DNA from: Hymenobacter sp. UV11
GTDB lineage: Bacteria > Bacteroidota > Bacteroidia > Cytophagales > Hymenobacteraceae
Reading direction: 5' to 3'
DNA length: 64,000 bases
Assembly (NCBI RefSeq): GCF_004684095.1
Contig: NZ_SRII01000004.1
Location: forward strand, 124,001-188,000
Shown: in pieces, positions 27,910-37,376 of the stretch
Layout of the letters: each line of letters begins with the position of its first letter
How positions within the stretch are numbered: position 1 is the first letter of the stretch
Translations under genes and position numbers: made by a program
The notes under the pieces: generated by a model
What the model was told of the DNA's origin: nothing
What the model saw: the letters and a program-made list of their open reading frames with translations, nothing else
The model's database searches: none

Positions 27910-28710
27910 ATGCTCACCCTCATCCAAGCCCGGCGCGGCTCCTCGCGCCTCCCCGATAAAGTCAGCCTCGACCTTGTAGGCCGGCCGCTGCTGGTGCGCC
28001 AGGTCGAGCGCGTGCAGCAGGCACGGCTGGCGGGCCGCGTGGCCGTTATCACCACCACCGAACCCAGCGACGACCCGCTGGCCGAGCTGTGCCAACAGTA
28101 TGGGATTGAGGTATTTCGCGGCAGCGCCCTCGACCTGCTCGACCGTCACTACCAGGCCGCGCTGCACTTCGGCGAAACCGAGGGGGTAGTAAAAATCCCC
28201 AGCGACTGCCCGCTCATCGACCCGGCCATCATTGATAAAGTCCTCGGCTTTTTTGCCGATACGAAGGGCCAGTACGACTTCGTGAGCAACCTGCACCCCG
28301 CCACCTACCCCGATGGCAACGACGTGGAGGCCATGACCTTCGCGGCCCTCGAAACGGCCTGGCGCGAGGCCCGCCGCCCGCTGGAGCGCGAGCACACTAC
28401 CCCCTTCTTCTGGGAAAACCCCGACCGCTTCCGGCTGGCCAACGTGACCTGGGAGACGGGTTTGGACTACTCGATGTCGCACCGCTTCACCATTGATTAT
28501 CCGGCTGATTATGAGTTCATCAAAGCCGTGTACGAAGCACTTCATCCAGCCAATTCTCATTTTGGGCTGGACGATATCCTGACTTTATTAAAACAAAGGC
28601 CGGACATTTACGCCTTAAATGCTGACCTGGCCGGCGTGAACTGGTACCGCAACCATTTGGACGAGTTGAAAACCGTTTCGACCGAGCAAACGAAAGAGAA
28701 ATTCAATTGA
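27910..28710 (+). CDS. SpsF-type cytidylyltransferase
   Basis: The protein has 266 residues with the nucleotide-binding start LIQARRGSSRLPDKV typical of the SpsF/NeuA/KdsB fold, then VKIPSDCPLIDPAIID, where the Asp residues bind metal, and HRFTIDYPADYEFI at the C-terminus. The family (COG1861) activates acidic sugars with CTP. With a NeuB-like synthase and KdsC-like phosphatase six to seven genes downstream, the product is likely a CMP-linked 3-deoxy-2-keto sugar acid. Palindromic repeats separate it from both neighbours. Confidence 0.85.
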   Translation: MLTLIQARRGSSRLPDKVSLDLVGRPLLVRQVERVQQARLAGRVAVITTTEPSDDPLAELCQQYGIEVFRGSALDLLDRHYQAALHFGETEGVVKIPSDCPLIDPAIIDKVLGFFADTKGQYDFVSNLHPATYPDGNDVEAMTFAALETAWREARRPLEREHTTPFFWENPDRFRLANVTWETGLDYSMSHRFTIDYPADYEFIKAVYEALHPANSHFGLDDILTLLKQRPDIYALNADLAGVNWYRNHLDELKTVSTEQTKEKFN

Positions 28711-28712
28711 GA

Positions 28713-28805
28713 CTGTCATTGCGAGCAACGCGAAGCAATCGCACCAGAACGAGGTCGTTCGGGTGTCGTTCTGGTGCGATTGCTTCGCGTTGCTCGCAAT
28801 GACAG
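28713..28805. repeat. Palindromic repeat with perfect 40-base arms (family C)
   Basis: The arms 28713-28752 and 28766-28805 are exact complements with a 13-base loop. In one frame it encodes FWCDCFALLAMTD, a peptide that would be a false extension of the next gene. Confidence 0.95.
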
Positions 28806-28834
28806 ACGTGGAAGTAGCAATTAGCAAAGTACTT

Positions 28835-29692
28835 ATGACCTCCGAAAAACAAGAAGAACTAAAGGCCCTGGCCCTGCGCGTGCGCGAGCACATTGTGCGC
28901 CTCAGCACTGATGGCGGCTGCTTCACGGGCGCCTCGCTGAGCTGCGCCGACCTGCTGGTGTACCTCTACGCCGACTTCCTCAACGTGCACCCTGGCAACC
29001 TCCAGGACCCCGAGCGCGACTACCTCTTCCTGAGCAAGGGCCACGACGTGCCGGCCCTCTACGGCACCTTCGCCGAGCTAGGCTTCATGCCTAAGGAGCG
29101 GCTGGCCAACCACTTGAAGTCGAACGACTCCATCTACTGGCACCCCAACCGCAGCGTGCCGGGTGTCGAGTTTCACTCGGGCTCGCTGGGCCACCTGCCG
29201 AGCGTGGCGCTGGGCGTGGCCCTGGATGCGCGCATGCGCGGCCAAAACCAGAAGGTTATCGTGATAACCGGCGACGGCGAGCTGAACGAAGGCACCTGCT
29301 GGGAAGCCCTGCTGGTAGCCAGCGCCCACAAGGTCAACAACCTCACTATCGTGGTAGACCGCAACCACTTCCAGGCCAATATCGCCACCGAAGACCTCAT
29401 TCCGCTGGAGCCGCTGGCCCCCAAGTTTGAGGCTTTCGGCGCGGTGGTAAAACGCATCGACGGCCACGACTTCGCGGCGCTGGAGGAGGCGTTCACGGCC
29501 CTGCCGTTCAGCGAGGACAAGCCTTCGGTCATCATCTGCGACACGGTGCGCGGCCGCGGCCTACCCAGCATCGAGCGCCGCGCCGACCGCTGGTTCTGCA
29601 ATTTCAGCAGCGACGAGGTAGTGGAGCTGCTCAAAGAGCTACACAGCCAGGAAGCCACCACGCTCACCAGCGAAACCCTCACCGTGCGCTAA
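28835..29692 (+). CDS. Transketolase, N-terminal (thiamine-diphosphate-binding) subunit
   Basis: The protein has 285 residues from ATG 28835; earlier in-frame starts lie in or beside the palindromic repeat. The diphosphate/Mg-binding motif begins at GDGELNEGTCWEA and ends at the Asn residues near VDRNHF. SKGHDVPALYGTFAELGF and FHSGSLGHLPSVALGVALD are typical transketolase sequences. It must pair with the C-terminal subunit encoded next to form the active site. In this cluster the pair probably moves a two-carbon ketol unit onto an aldose to build the sugar backbone, a role inferred from context rather than pentose-phosphate housekeeping. Confidence 0.9.
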   Translation: MTSEKQEELKALALRVREHIVRLSTDGGCFTGASLSCADLLVYLYADFLNVHPGNLQDPERDYLFLSKGHDVPALYGTFAELGFMPKERLANHLKSNDSIYWHPNRSVPGVEFHSGSLGHLPSVALGVALDARMRGQNQKVIVITGDGELNEGTCWEALLVASAHKVNNLTIVVDRNHFQANIATEDLIPLEPLAPKFEAFGAVVKRIDGHDFAALEEAFTALPFSEDKPSVIICDTVRGRGLPSIERRADRWFCNFSSDEVVELLKELHSQEATTLTSETLTVR

Positions 29693-29695
29693 GAC

Positions 29696-29903
29696 CGCAG
29701 ATTTAACGGATTTAACGGATTTCGTAGATACGACGCTAAAGCGCCTGACTACGTTGGCGTTGGCCGTTTTGCTGCGCAAAGCTTCCTCCACTCACCACCA
29801 TCTTCGGCTGAGTCCGGGTCTAAACCTGAGTCTGAATTTTATCCGCATAATCAGGCGCTTCAGCGCCGTATCCGCGGAATCCGTTAAATCCGTTAAATCT
29901 GCG
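29696..29903. repeat. 208-base inverted repeat between the two transketolase genes (family G)
   Basis: The left arm from 29696 (CGCAGATTTAACGGATTTAA) and the right arm to 29903 are complementary over about 54 bases with small interruptions. The central about 100 bases show no gene. The next start codon (29906) follows the right arm by two bases. Confidence 0.88.
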
Positions 29904-29905
29904 AT

Positions 29906-30859
29906 ATGAATTACGAACAGCTTATCCACGAAACTGCCCTGGCCGACGAGCGCCTGCTGGTGATGACGGCCGAAAACCGCGCCCTTATCCGCAACCTGCC
30001 CGGCCCGCTGGGCGCCCGCTTCATTGACACCGGCATCACGGAGCAAACCATGATTGGCGCCGCTGCCGGCCTGGCCCTGCGCGGCCGCGTGCCGGTGGTG
30101 CACGCGCTGGCCACGTTCCTCACGCTGCGGGCGTTTGAGTTTATCCGCACCGACGTGGGCATTGCCAATTTGCCGGTGAAAATCAGCGCCTTCGTTCCCG
30201 GCTTTTTGTCGGATGGCAATGGCCCTACCCACCAGGCTATCGAGGACGTTTCGCTCATGCGCGGCATTCCGGGTATGACGGTTTTTGCGCCCGCCGACGA
30301 GCAGGACATGCTGGCCATGCTGCCCGCCATTTGGGCCTCGCCCGACCCCGCCTACCTACGCGTAAACACCCGCCCCGCCACCTACCAGCACGCCCCGTAT
30401 GAGATGGGCAAGGCCGAAATCGTAGCCGAGGGCAAGGACGTGACCATCCTCACCTACGGCATGCTCTTCGAGCAAGCGCTCATTGCCAAGGACTTACTCA
30501 CCGAAGCCGGCTACTCGGTGGGCCTCGTGAACCTGCGCAGCCTCAAGCCCCTGGACGAAGCCGCCGTGCTGACCGTCGTGAAGGGGGGTAGCCTCATCGT
30601 GACCGTGGAGGACCACTTCCAGACCGGTGGCCTCTACTCCATCCTGGCTGAGCTTCTATTAGCAAACGAGCTGACTGCCAAGGTGCTGCCGCTGGCCCTG
30701 AAAGAGCGCTGGTACAAGCCCGGCCTGCTGAGCGAAGTGCTCGAATACGAAGGCTTTACCGGCCAGCACATTGCCCGCCGCATCGGCGAGCGGCTGGGCG
30801 ACGGGGAGCACACCTTCGGCGCGAAGACCAAGGTGGTCGAAAACGTATTTGCCGAGTAA
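29906..30859 (+). CDS. Transketolase, C-terminal subunit
   Basis: The protein has 317 residues. The pyrimidine-binding domain has the catalytic Glu in DTGITEQTMIGAAAGLALRG and the GLSDGNGPTHQ-like segment FLSDGNGPTHQAIEDVSLMRGIPG. The C-terminal transketolase domain has LTYGMLFEQALIAKDLL and VTVEDHFQTGGLYS. It complements the N-terminal subunit encoded just upstream. Confidence 0.9.
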   Translation: MNYEQLIHETALADERLLVMTAENRALIRNLPGPLGARFIDTGITEQTMIGAAAGLALRGRVPVVHALATFLTLRAFEFIRTDVGIANLPVKISAFVPGFLSDGNGPTHQAIEDVSLMRGIPGMTVFAPADEQDMLAMLPAIWASPDPAYLRVNTRPATYQHAPYEMGKAEIVAEGKDVTILTYGMLFEQALIAKDLLTEAGYSVGLVNLRSLKPLDEAAVLTVVKGGSLIVTVEDHFQTGGLYSILAELLLANELTAKVLPLALKERWYKPGLLSEVLEYEGFTGQHIARRIGERLGDGEHTFGAKTKVVENVFAE

Positions 30860-30878
30860 TTTCCCCGCTGTAATCGGC

Positions 30879-30959
30879 CGTCATGCTGAGCCTGTCGAAG
30901 CATCTCTACCGCCTCGTTGAATGAAGCGGTAGAGATGCTTCGACAAGCTCAGCATGACG
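30879..30959. repeat. Palindromic repeat before the aminotransferase gene (family B)
   Basis: Arms of about 34 bases (CGTCATGCTGAGCCTGTCGA type) have one mismatch and a short loop. The same family occurs at 36574 and 50846. Confidence 0.92.
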
Positions 30960-30993
30960 TTCTACTTTTACAAAGAACAACCAAGCTCATCCT

Positions 30994-32292
<1,299 letters not shown>

Positions 32293-32475
32293 CCCGACGG
32301 CAACCTCACCCCCTACCCCCCTCTCCTTGGGGAGAGGGGAACTAGCTTTTAGTCTTAGCCATAGCTGCTTTCAAGCCTGGCGTAACGCGTTATTCCTTGT
32401 AGGTTTCTAGGAAAACTAGAAGCTAGTTCCCCCTTTCCCAAAGGAGAGGGGGTAGGGGGTGAGGTGACCGTCGGG
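32293..32475. repeat. Long inverted repeat between aminotransferase and SDR genes (family D)
   Basis: The outer arms (CCCGACGG-CAACCTCACCCC, 32293-32342) pair with about 32426-32475 with few mismatches. The CCTACCCC octamer is present once in each arm. Confidence 0.88.
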
Positions 32476-32488
32476 CGATACTACCCCC

Positions 32489-33295
32489 ATGAATTTTTTC
32501 GACCTAACCAACAAAACGGCCATCGTGACCGGCGCGTGCGGCCTCATTGGCCAGAAGCACTGCGAGGCCCTGGCCCTGGCCGGCGCCAACGTAGTGGTAG
32601 CCGACCTGCACCTCGACAAGGCCCGCGAAGTGGCCGCCGGCCTGCCCGGCGCCGTGCACCTACCCCTCGCCGTGGATGTGACCTCGCCCGAGTCGCTGGC
32701 CGCCGCGCGCGACATCATTATCGAGCACTTCGGCCACATCGATATTCTGGTGAACAATGCCGCCATCAACGACATGTTTGAGAACCCAGCGATGGCCGCT
32801 GACCTCAGCAAGTTTGAGAATTTCCCGGTGGCGACGTTCCGGCAGGTGCTGGAGGTGAACGTGACGGGCGTTTTCCTGGCGGCGCAGGTTTTCGGCACGC
32901 CAATGGCCGAGCAGGGCCACGGCTCCATCATCAACGTGGCCAGCACTTACGGCCTGGTGGGGCCTGACCAGAGTATTTACCGCAACGAGGCCGGAGAGCA
33001 AACGTTCTATAAATCACCGTCCTACCCCACTACTAAGGGCGCGGTTGTGAACTTCACCCGTTACCTGGCTGCCTACTGGGGCGCCAAGGGCGTGCGCGTG
33101 AATACGCTCTCGCCGGGGGGGGTAGAGAACAGCCAGGACGCCTTTTTTGTGAAGCAGTACAGCGCCAAAACGCCGCTCGGCCGCATGGCCGCGCCCACCG
33201 ACTACCAGGGCGCGGTGGTGTTTCTGGCCTCCGACGCCTCGGCCTACATGACGGGCGCCAACCTCGTGGTAGATGGCGGCTGGACGGCCATTTAA
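32489..33295 (+). CDS. Short-chain dehydrogenase/reductase
   Basis: The protein has 268 residues. The Rossmann motif is TGACGLIG near residue 14, NNAAIND lies in the middle, the catalytic Ser is in INVASTYG, and the catalytic Tyr/Lys are in YPTTKG. The C-terminal motif is SDASAYMTGANLVVDGGW. It likely sets a hydroxyl or keto group in the sugar made by this cluster. It sits between the aminotransferase and the phosphatase. Confidence 0.92.
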   Translation: MNFFDLTNKTAIVTGACGLIGQKHCEALALAGANVVVADLHLDKAREVAAGLPGAVHLPLAVDVTSPESLAAARDIIIEHFGHIDILVNNAAINDMFENPAMAADLSKFENFPVATFRQVLEVNVTGVFLAAQVFGTPMAEQGHGSIINVASTYGLVGPDQSIYRNEAGEQTFYKSPSYPTTKGAVVNFTRYLAAYWGAKGVRVNTLSPGGVENSQDAFFVKQYSAKTPLGRMAAPTDYQGAVVFLASDASAYMTGANLVVDGGWTAI

Positions 33296-33297
33296 GT

Positions 33298-33363
33298 AGC
33301 ATAGGCTTTAGCTCGTACGTCGTCGAAGCGAGGGCTAGCAGCGCACAAGCTAAAGCTTATGCT
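33298..33363. repeat. Short inverted repeat before the KdsC-like gene (family H)
   Basis: The arms AGCATAGGCTTTAGCT (33298-33313) and AGCTAAAGCTTATGCT (33348-33363) have one mismatch around a 34-base loop. Confidence 0.8.
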
Positions 33364-33406
33364 GCTCCCGGTATTAATTTTAGATAAAATTTCACCAAAT
33401 CCTTAC

Positions 33407-33934
33407 ATGAAACACGCCGACCTTGCCGCTAAAGCTCGCCGCATCAAACTTGTCCTCACCGATTGCGATGGCGTGCTGACCGACGGTGGCGTGTACTACG
33501 GCGAAAGTGGCGAAGTGCTCAAGCGCTTCAACATCCGCGATGGTATGGGCGTGGAGCGCCTGCGCGCCGTGGGCGTGGAGACGGGCATCGTCACCGGCGA
33601 GCGTTCGCCCTCGGTGCAGAAGCGCGCCGACAAGCTCAAAATCACGGAGTTGCATCTGGGTATTAAGGACAAGGCGCCGCTGCTAGCCGAGATTCTGGCC
33701 CGCACCGGCCTCACGGCTGAGCAGGTTGCTTTTATCGGCGACGATACCAACGACGTGCCCATTCTGGGCCTCGTGGGGCTGGCCGCCTGCCCCGGCGATG
33801 CTACCGTATTTGCCCGCGACGTGGCCGATTACCGCTGCCGGGCGCGCGGCGGCCACGGTGCTTTCCGCGAGCTGGCCGAGCTGATTATCAGCTGCCAGGG
33901 CGGCAAGGCCCCCGTAGACGAAAGCTCGGAATAG
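33407..33934 (+). CDS. KdsC/YrbI-type HAD phosphatase
   Basis: The protein has 175 residues from ATG 33407; an in-frame ATG at 33359 lies in the inverted repeat. HAD motifs are DCDGVLTDGGVYY (nucleophile Asp), TGERS and GDDTNDVPIL. KdsC-family tetrameric phosphatases remove phosphate from Kdo-8-P or from nonulosonic acid 9-phosphates. It lies just before the NeuB-like synthase, matching the order synthase then phosphatase in the pathway. This implies the sugar is made as a phosphate. Confidence 0.92.
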   Translation: MKHADLAAKARRIKLVLTDCDGVLTDGGVYYGESGEVLKRFNIRDGMGVERLRAVGVETGIVTGERSPSVQKRADKLKITELHLGIKDKAPLLAEILARTGLTAEQVAFIGDDTNDVPILGLVGLAACPGDATVFARDVADYRCRARGGHGAFRELAELIISCQGGKAPVDESSE

Positions 33935-34054
33935 TGGGCTGGTAAAATAAAATCAGAGTGGCAGCGTCGTAGTTAGCGGGAAGCAAAACCTGCCCGGCTG
34001 CTACGCTGTTAGGTTACTTTTTCTGTTACTTTTCGCCCACCACCTTCTCTTATT

Positions 34055-34939
34055 ATGTCGATAGTTCAAATCAAGAAGAACCGCGCCATTGGCCCCGGCC
34101 AGCCGTGCTATATCATTGCCGAAATCGGCATTAACCACAACGGCTCGCTCGACCTGGCTAAGCAGCTCATCGACGCGGCCGTAACGGCCGGCGCCGACGC
34201 CGTGAAGTTTCAGAAGCGCACCCCCGAGCTGTGCGTGCCCAAGGACCAGTGGGAAAAAATGCGCGATACCCCCTGGGGCCGCATGAGCTACATCGACTAC
34301 AAGCGCAAAACGGAGTTTGGCCTAGAAGAATACACGGCTATCGACGACTACTGCAAGGCCAAGGGTATCGATTGGTTTGCTTCGTGCTGGGATGAGCCCT
34401 CCGTCGATTTCATGGAGCAGTTCAGCCCGGTGATGTACAAGATGGCCTCAGCCTCGCTCACCGACAAGCCCTTGCTCGACCGCGTGCGCGCCACCGGCCG
34501 GCCCCTCATGCTGAGCACCGGCATGAGCACCCAGCAGGAAATCACGGACGCCGTGAAGTACGTAGGCCTTGATAACCTGATGATTGCGCACAGCACGTCG
34601 GCCTACCCCTGCCCCCCGCAGGAGCTGAACCTGCGCATGATTTCAACGCTGCAAGCGCAGTTTCCGGGCACGCCCATCGGCTACTCGGGCCACGAAACCG
34701 GCCTGAGCACCACCGTAACGGCGGTAGCCCTGGGCGCCACCTTCGTGGAGCGCCACTTCACCCTCGACCGCGCCATGTGGGGTAGCGACCATGCTGCCAG
34801 CGTAGAGCCCGGCGGCCTGGCCAAGATGGTGCGCGACATCCGCGACACCGAAGCCGGCCTCGGCGACGGTGTGAAGGTGGTGTACGAGAGCGAGAAGGAG
34901 CCCCTGCGCCGCCTGCGCCGCGAGGTAACGGCCGCGTAA
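34055..34939 (+). CDS. neuB: NeuB/SpsE-type sialic acid synthase, lacking the SAF domain
   Basis: The protein has 294 residues. The TIM-barrel domain of NeuB enzymes is complete: AEIGINHNG near residue 23, AVKFQKRTPE, MYKMASASLTDKPLL, STGMSTQQEI, HSTSAYPCP, GYSGHETGL, ERHFTLDRAMWGSDHAAS. Most NeuB proteins have about 340-350 residues because a C-terminal antifreeze-like SAF domain completes the neighbouring active site. That domain is absent here: the protein ends in RRLRREVTAA and no SAF gene is adjacent. It should condense phosphoenolpyruvate with an aldose or its phosphate. Confidence 0.9.
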   Translation: MSIVQIKKNRAIGPGQPCYIIAEIGINHNGSLDLAKQLIDAAVTAGADAVKFQKRTPELCVPKDQWEKMRDTPWGRMSYIDYKRKTEFGLEEYTAIDDYCKAKGIDWFASCWDEPSVDFMEQFSPVMYKMASASLTDKPLLDRVRATGRPLMLSTGMSTQQEITDAVKYVGLDNLMIAHSTSAYPCPPQELNLRMISTLQAQFPGTPIGYSGHETGLSTTVTAVALGATFVERHFTLDRAMWGSDHAASVEPGGLAKMVRDIRDTEAGLGDGVKVVYESEKEPLRRLRREVTAA

Positions 34940-34958
34940 GCTTCGGGAATTTTTTAGT

Positions 34959-35036
34959 CCGCAGAAGCCGCAGAGGGTTTCGCAGAAGTCGCAGAACGTT
35001 CTGCGACTTCTGCGAAACCCTCTGCGGCTTCTGCGG
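34959..35036. repeat. Perfect 78-base palindrome with no loop (family E)
   Basis: Bases 34959-34997 are the exact reverse complement of 34998-35036, centred on AACGTT. The half is built from repeated CGCAGAAG-like units. It lies in the gap between the neuB-like gene and the fatty acid hydroxylase gene. Confidence 0.97.
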
Positions 35037-35100
35037 GCTAACTTGCCTGAACATTCGGCGGTCGGGCCGGGTTAGGGAAGCCAACTAGTCATTATACAGT

Positions 35101-36165
35101 ATGCTAGAGACGATAAGCCAGTTTTACCAGGAGGCAACCCCCGTGTTGCGCACCACCATGATTACCACTCCCATCTTGCTGCTGGCGGTGGTGGTATTAC
35201 TGGTGCTAGAGCGCAAGTTTCCGTACCGCAAGGGCCTGCCCTTCTTCCGCGAAGGGCTATTCGTGGACCTCTTTTGGTACACGCTGGTGCAGAGCTACTT
35301 TCTGCAGATTGTGATTTTTGGGTTCATCATTGCGCCGCTGGCCGCGCATTTTGGGGCGCGGTTTCACTTGGTGAGCAGCTGGCCGGTGGCGACGCAGGTG
35401 GGCTTTTTTGTGCTTACCCACGACTTCTACATCTACTGGTTTCACCGCTTTCAGCACAACAGCGCGTTCTTTTGGCGCACCCACGAGGCGCACCACTCGG
35501 GCAAGCAGGTGGACTGGCTGGCTGGCTCGCGCTCGCACATCGTGGAAATTATCATCAACCAAACCATTGAGTTTGCACCCATTATTCTGCTGGGAGCCAA
35601 CCCGATAGTAGTGCCGATAAAGGCGCTGATTGATGCCGTGTGGGGCATGTACATTCACGCCAATATCAACGTGAAATCGGGTAAGCTGCAGTACGTTATC
35701 AACGGTCCAGAGATGCACCTCTGGCACCACGCCGACCACGAGGAAGTGTACTTCGCTAACTTCTCGACCAAGTTTGCGGTCTGGGACTGGCTTTTCGGCA
35801 CCGCCTACCTGCCCGAAAACCGCAAGCCCGAGCGCTGGGGCCTGCCCTACGCGTTTCCGAAAGACTACTTCGCGCAGCACGCGTTTTCGGTGTACCGCTT
35901 CGATGAAAAGGCGCTGGCCGAGCGCTCGGCGCTGTTCCGGCTGTACCACGGTGCCCGCTGGCGCGCCCTGAGTTGGCTGGGCGACCGCCTACCCCCCGCC
36001 AAAGTGCTGCAAGGCTGGGAAGTGCCCGAAGGCGCCGCCGAAACTGTGGTGGCCCTGCGCCCCGGCGGCCACCCCAACGGCCCTACCCCCCCCGACGAGC
36101 CCGATGCCGCTCTGACGGCCGTTCCCGCCGATTCTTCCCGCCCTGTTGCCACTGCCCTGTCTTGA
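35101..36165 (+). CDS. Sterol desaturase/fatty acid hydroxylase family membrane protein
   Basis: The protein has 354 residues with four or so transmembrane segments in the first 200. Three His boxes hold the di-iron site: HDFYIYWFHR, HEAHHSG, and HLWHHADHEE. The family hydroxylates or desaturates lipids and O-alkyl groups. The last 50 residues are Pro/Asp/Ala-rich and poorly structured. It lies downstream of the sugar cluster on the same strand and overlaps the next gene by 4 bases. Confidence 0.9.
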   Translation: MLETISQFYQEATPVLRTTMITTPILLLAVVVLLVLERKFPYRKGLPFFREGLFVDLFWYTLVQSYFLQIVIFGFIIAPLAAHFGARFHLVSSWPVATQVGFFVLTHDFYIYWFHRFQHNSAFFWRTHEAHHSGKQVDWLAGSRSHIVEIIINQTIEFAPIILLGANPIVVPIKALIDAVWGMYIHANINVKSGKLQYVINGPEMHLWHHADHEEVYFANFSTKFAVWDWLFGTAYLPENRKPERWGLPYAFPKDYFAQHAFSVYRFDEKALAERSALFRLYHGARWRALSWLGDRLPPAKVLQGWEVPEGAAETVVALRPGGHPNGPTPPDEPDAALTAVPADSSRPVATALS

Positions 36166-36545
36166 CGCTCAGCTTTAACCCTGCCTGGCTCTACCTGCTG
36201 CTCGCTTCCGTGATGGAGGTGTGCTGGAACTACAGCCTCAAATACACGAGCGTTGCCAAGATTAAGGCGATTGACTGGTCGCAGTTTTTCGCTAACTCAA
36301 CGGGCGTGGTAACCCTGGTGCCGGCCATTTGCTACGTTGCGTTTGGCGTGGGCAACGTGTTTTTCTTCTCGAAGGCACTCAACGTTATTCCGGCCTCCAC
36401 GGCCTTTGCCATCTGGATGGGCATGGCCCTGGTCGGTATCAAAATCGTGGACACGCTGGTGCTCAAAGAGGCTTTCCAGTGGGCCCACGTGTTCTACATC
36501 GGCTGCATTCTAGTGGGTATTATTGGCCTGAAGCGTACGGCGTGA
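36162..36545 (+). CDS. Small multidrug resistance (SMR) family transporter
   Basis: The protein has 127 residues from TTG 36162, which overlaps the previous TGA; a start at the ATG at 36212 would delete TM1. Four transmembrane helices are seen, with the key Glu in TM1 (LLASVMEVCWNYSLK), and GMALVGIKIVDTLVLKE and FYIGCILVGIIGLK in the C-terminal half. It exports cations or lipids, or acts as a flippase-like partner. Tight coupling to the hydroxylase gene suggests shared regulation. Confidence 0.85.
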   Translation: MTLSFNPAWLYLLLASVMEVCWNYSLKYTSVAKIKAIDWSQFFANSTGVVTLVPAICYVAFGVGNVFFFSKALNVIPASTAFAIWMGMALVGIKIVDTLVLKEAFQWAHVFYIGCILVGIIGLKRTA

Positions 36546-36573
36546 GGAGGCTTTTTATAAGCATACACTATAA

Positions 36574-36682
36574 AAGAACGTCATGCTGAGCTTGTCGAAG
36601 CATCTCTACCGCGTAAGTAAGACCAATCATTGAGGTTACTTACGTGGTAGAGATGCTTCGACAAGCTCAGCATGACGTTCTT
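36574..36682. repeat. Palindromic repeat after the SMR gene (family B)
   Basis: Arms of 47 bases (36574-36620 and 36636-36682) have one mismatch. The outer end is AAGAACGTCATGCTGAGC. A TACTTTTG sequence at 36691 on the plus strand has no gene to serve. Confidence 0.95.
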
Positions 36683-36716
36683 CTTTGGCGTACTTTTGTA
36701 AGAAGCCAGTTCGCAG

Positions 36717-37268
36717 TTAAGCAGCTACTTGCTTGGCAAACTGCACGTTGATGTTCAGCTTCACATCGTCGCCGAGTACGATAGCGCCGGCTTCGGTGAT
36801 GCCGCCCCAGGTGAGGCCGTACTCTTTGCGGTTGATTTTACCCGTGATTTCGAAGCCGGCTTTGGTGTTGCCGTAGAAGTCAACGGCCGTGCCGCCGTAC
36901 TCTACATCGAGGGTAACGGGCTTGGTGATGTCCTTGATAGTGAGGTCGCCCACTAGCTTGTAGTCGCTGCCGCTCTTCTTGGTAAAGGAGGTGGACTGGA
37001 ATTTAATCTGGGGGAAAGCGGCGGCGTTGAAAAAGTCGTCGGCCTTGAGGTGCTGGTCGCGCTGCTCCTGGTTGGTGTCGATGCTGTCTACGTCGAGCGT
37101 GAATTCGATATCCGCATTCTCAAAATCGTCGCCTTCGCTCTGGGCCGTGCCCTGGAACGTTTTGAACGAGCCCGTGACGGTAGAGATAACTAAGTGCTTG
37201 ATTTTGAACTGCACTTCGGAGTGCATGGGGTCGAGGACCCACTTGGTGGCGGTGGCGGTAGCAGACAT
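36717..37268 (-). CDS. YceI family protein
   Basis: The protein has 183 residues. The lipocalin-like YceI pattern is W.LDPMHSEVQFKIKHLVISTVTG, IEFTLDVDSIDTNQEQRDQHLKADDFFNAAAFP, and LTIKDITKPVTLDVEYGG. Homologues bind long isoprenoids or amphipathic lipids. There is no signal peptide, so it is probably cytoplasmic. It is divergent from the metalloprotease gene. Confidence 0.92.
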   Translation of the reverse strand: MSATATATKWVLDPMHSEVQFKIKHLVISTVTGSFKTFQGTAQSEGDDFENADIEFTLDVDSIDTNQEQRDQHLKADDFFNAAAFPQIKFQSTSFTKKSGSDYKLVGDLTIKDITKPVTLDVEYGGTAVDFYGNTKAGFEITGKINRKEYGLTWGGITEAGAIVLGDDVKLNINVQFAKQVAA

Positions 37269-37376
37269 GATGAAAGGGGAAAAGGGTGAAACGTTGCGTA
37301 AAGGTACACAACTTTATCTTAAATCATGTACCAACATCATTTGTTTTTACCGGGGCTGTTAGCAGTAAATTGCCCC

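Noticed and set aside
28763..28834. N-terminal extension of the transketolase subunit (FWCDCFALLAMTD)
   Set aside because: This peptide is encoded by the palindromic repeat and is not part of any transketolase.
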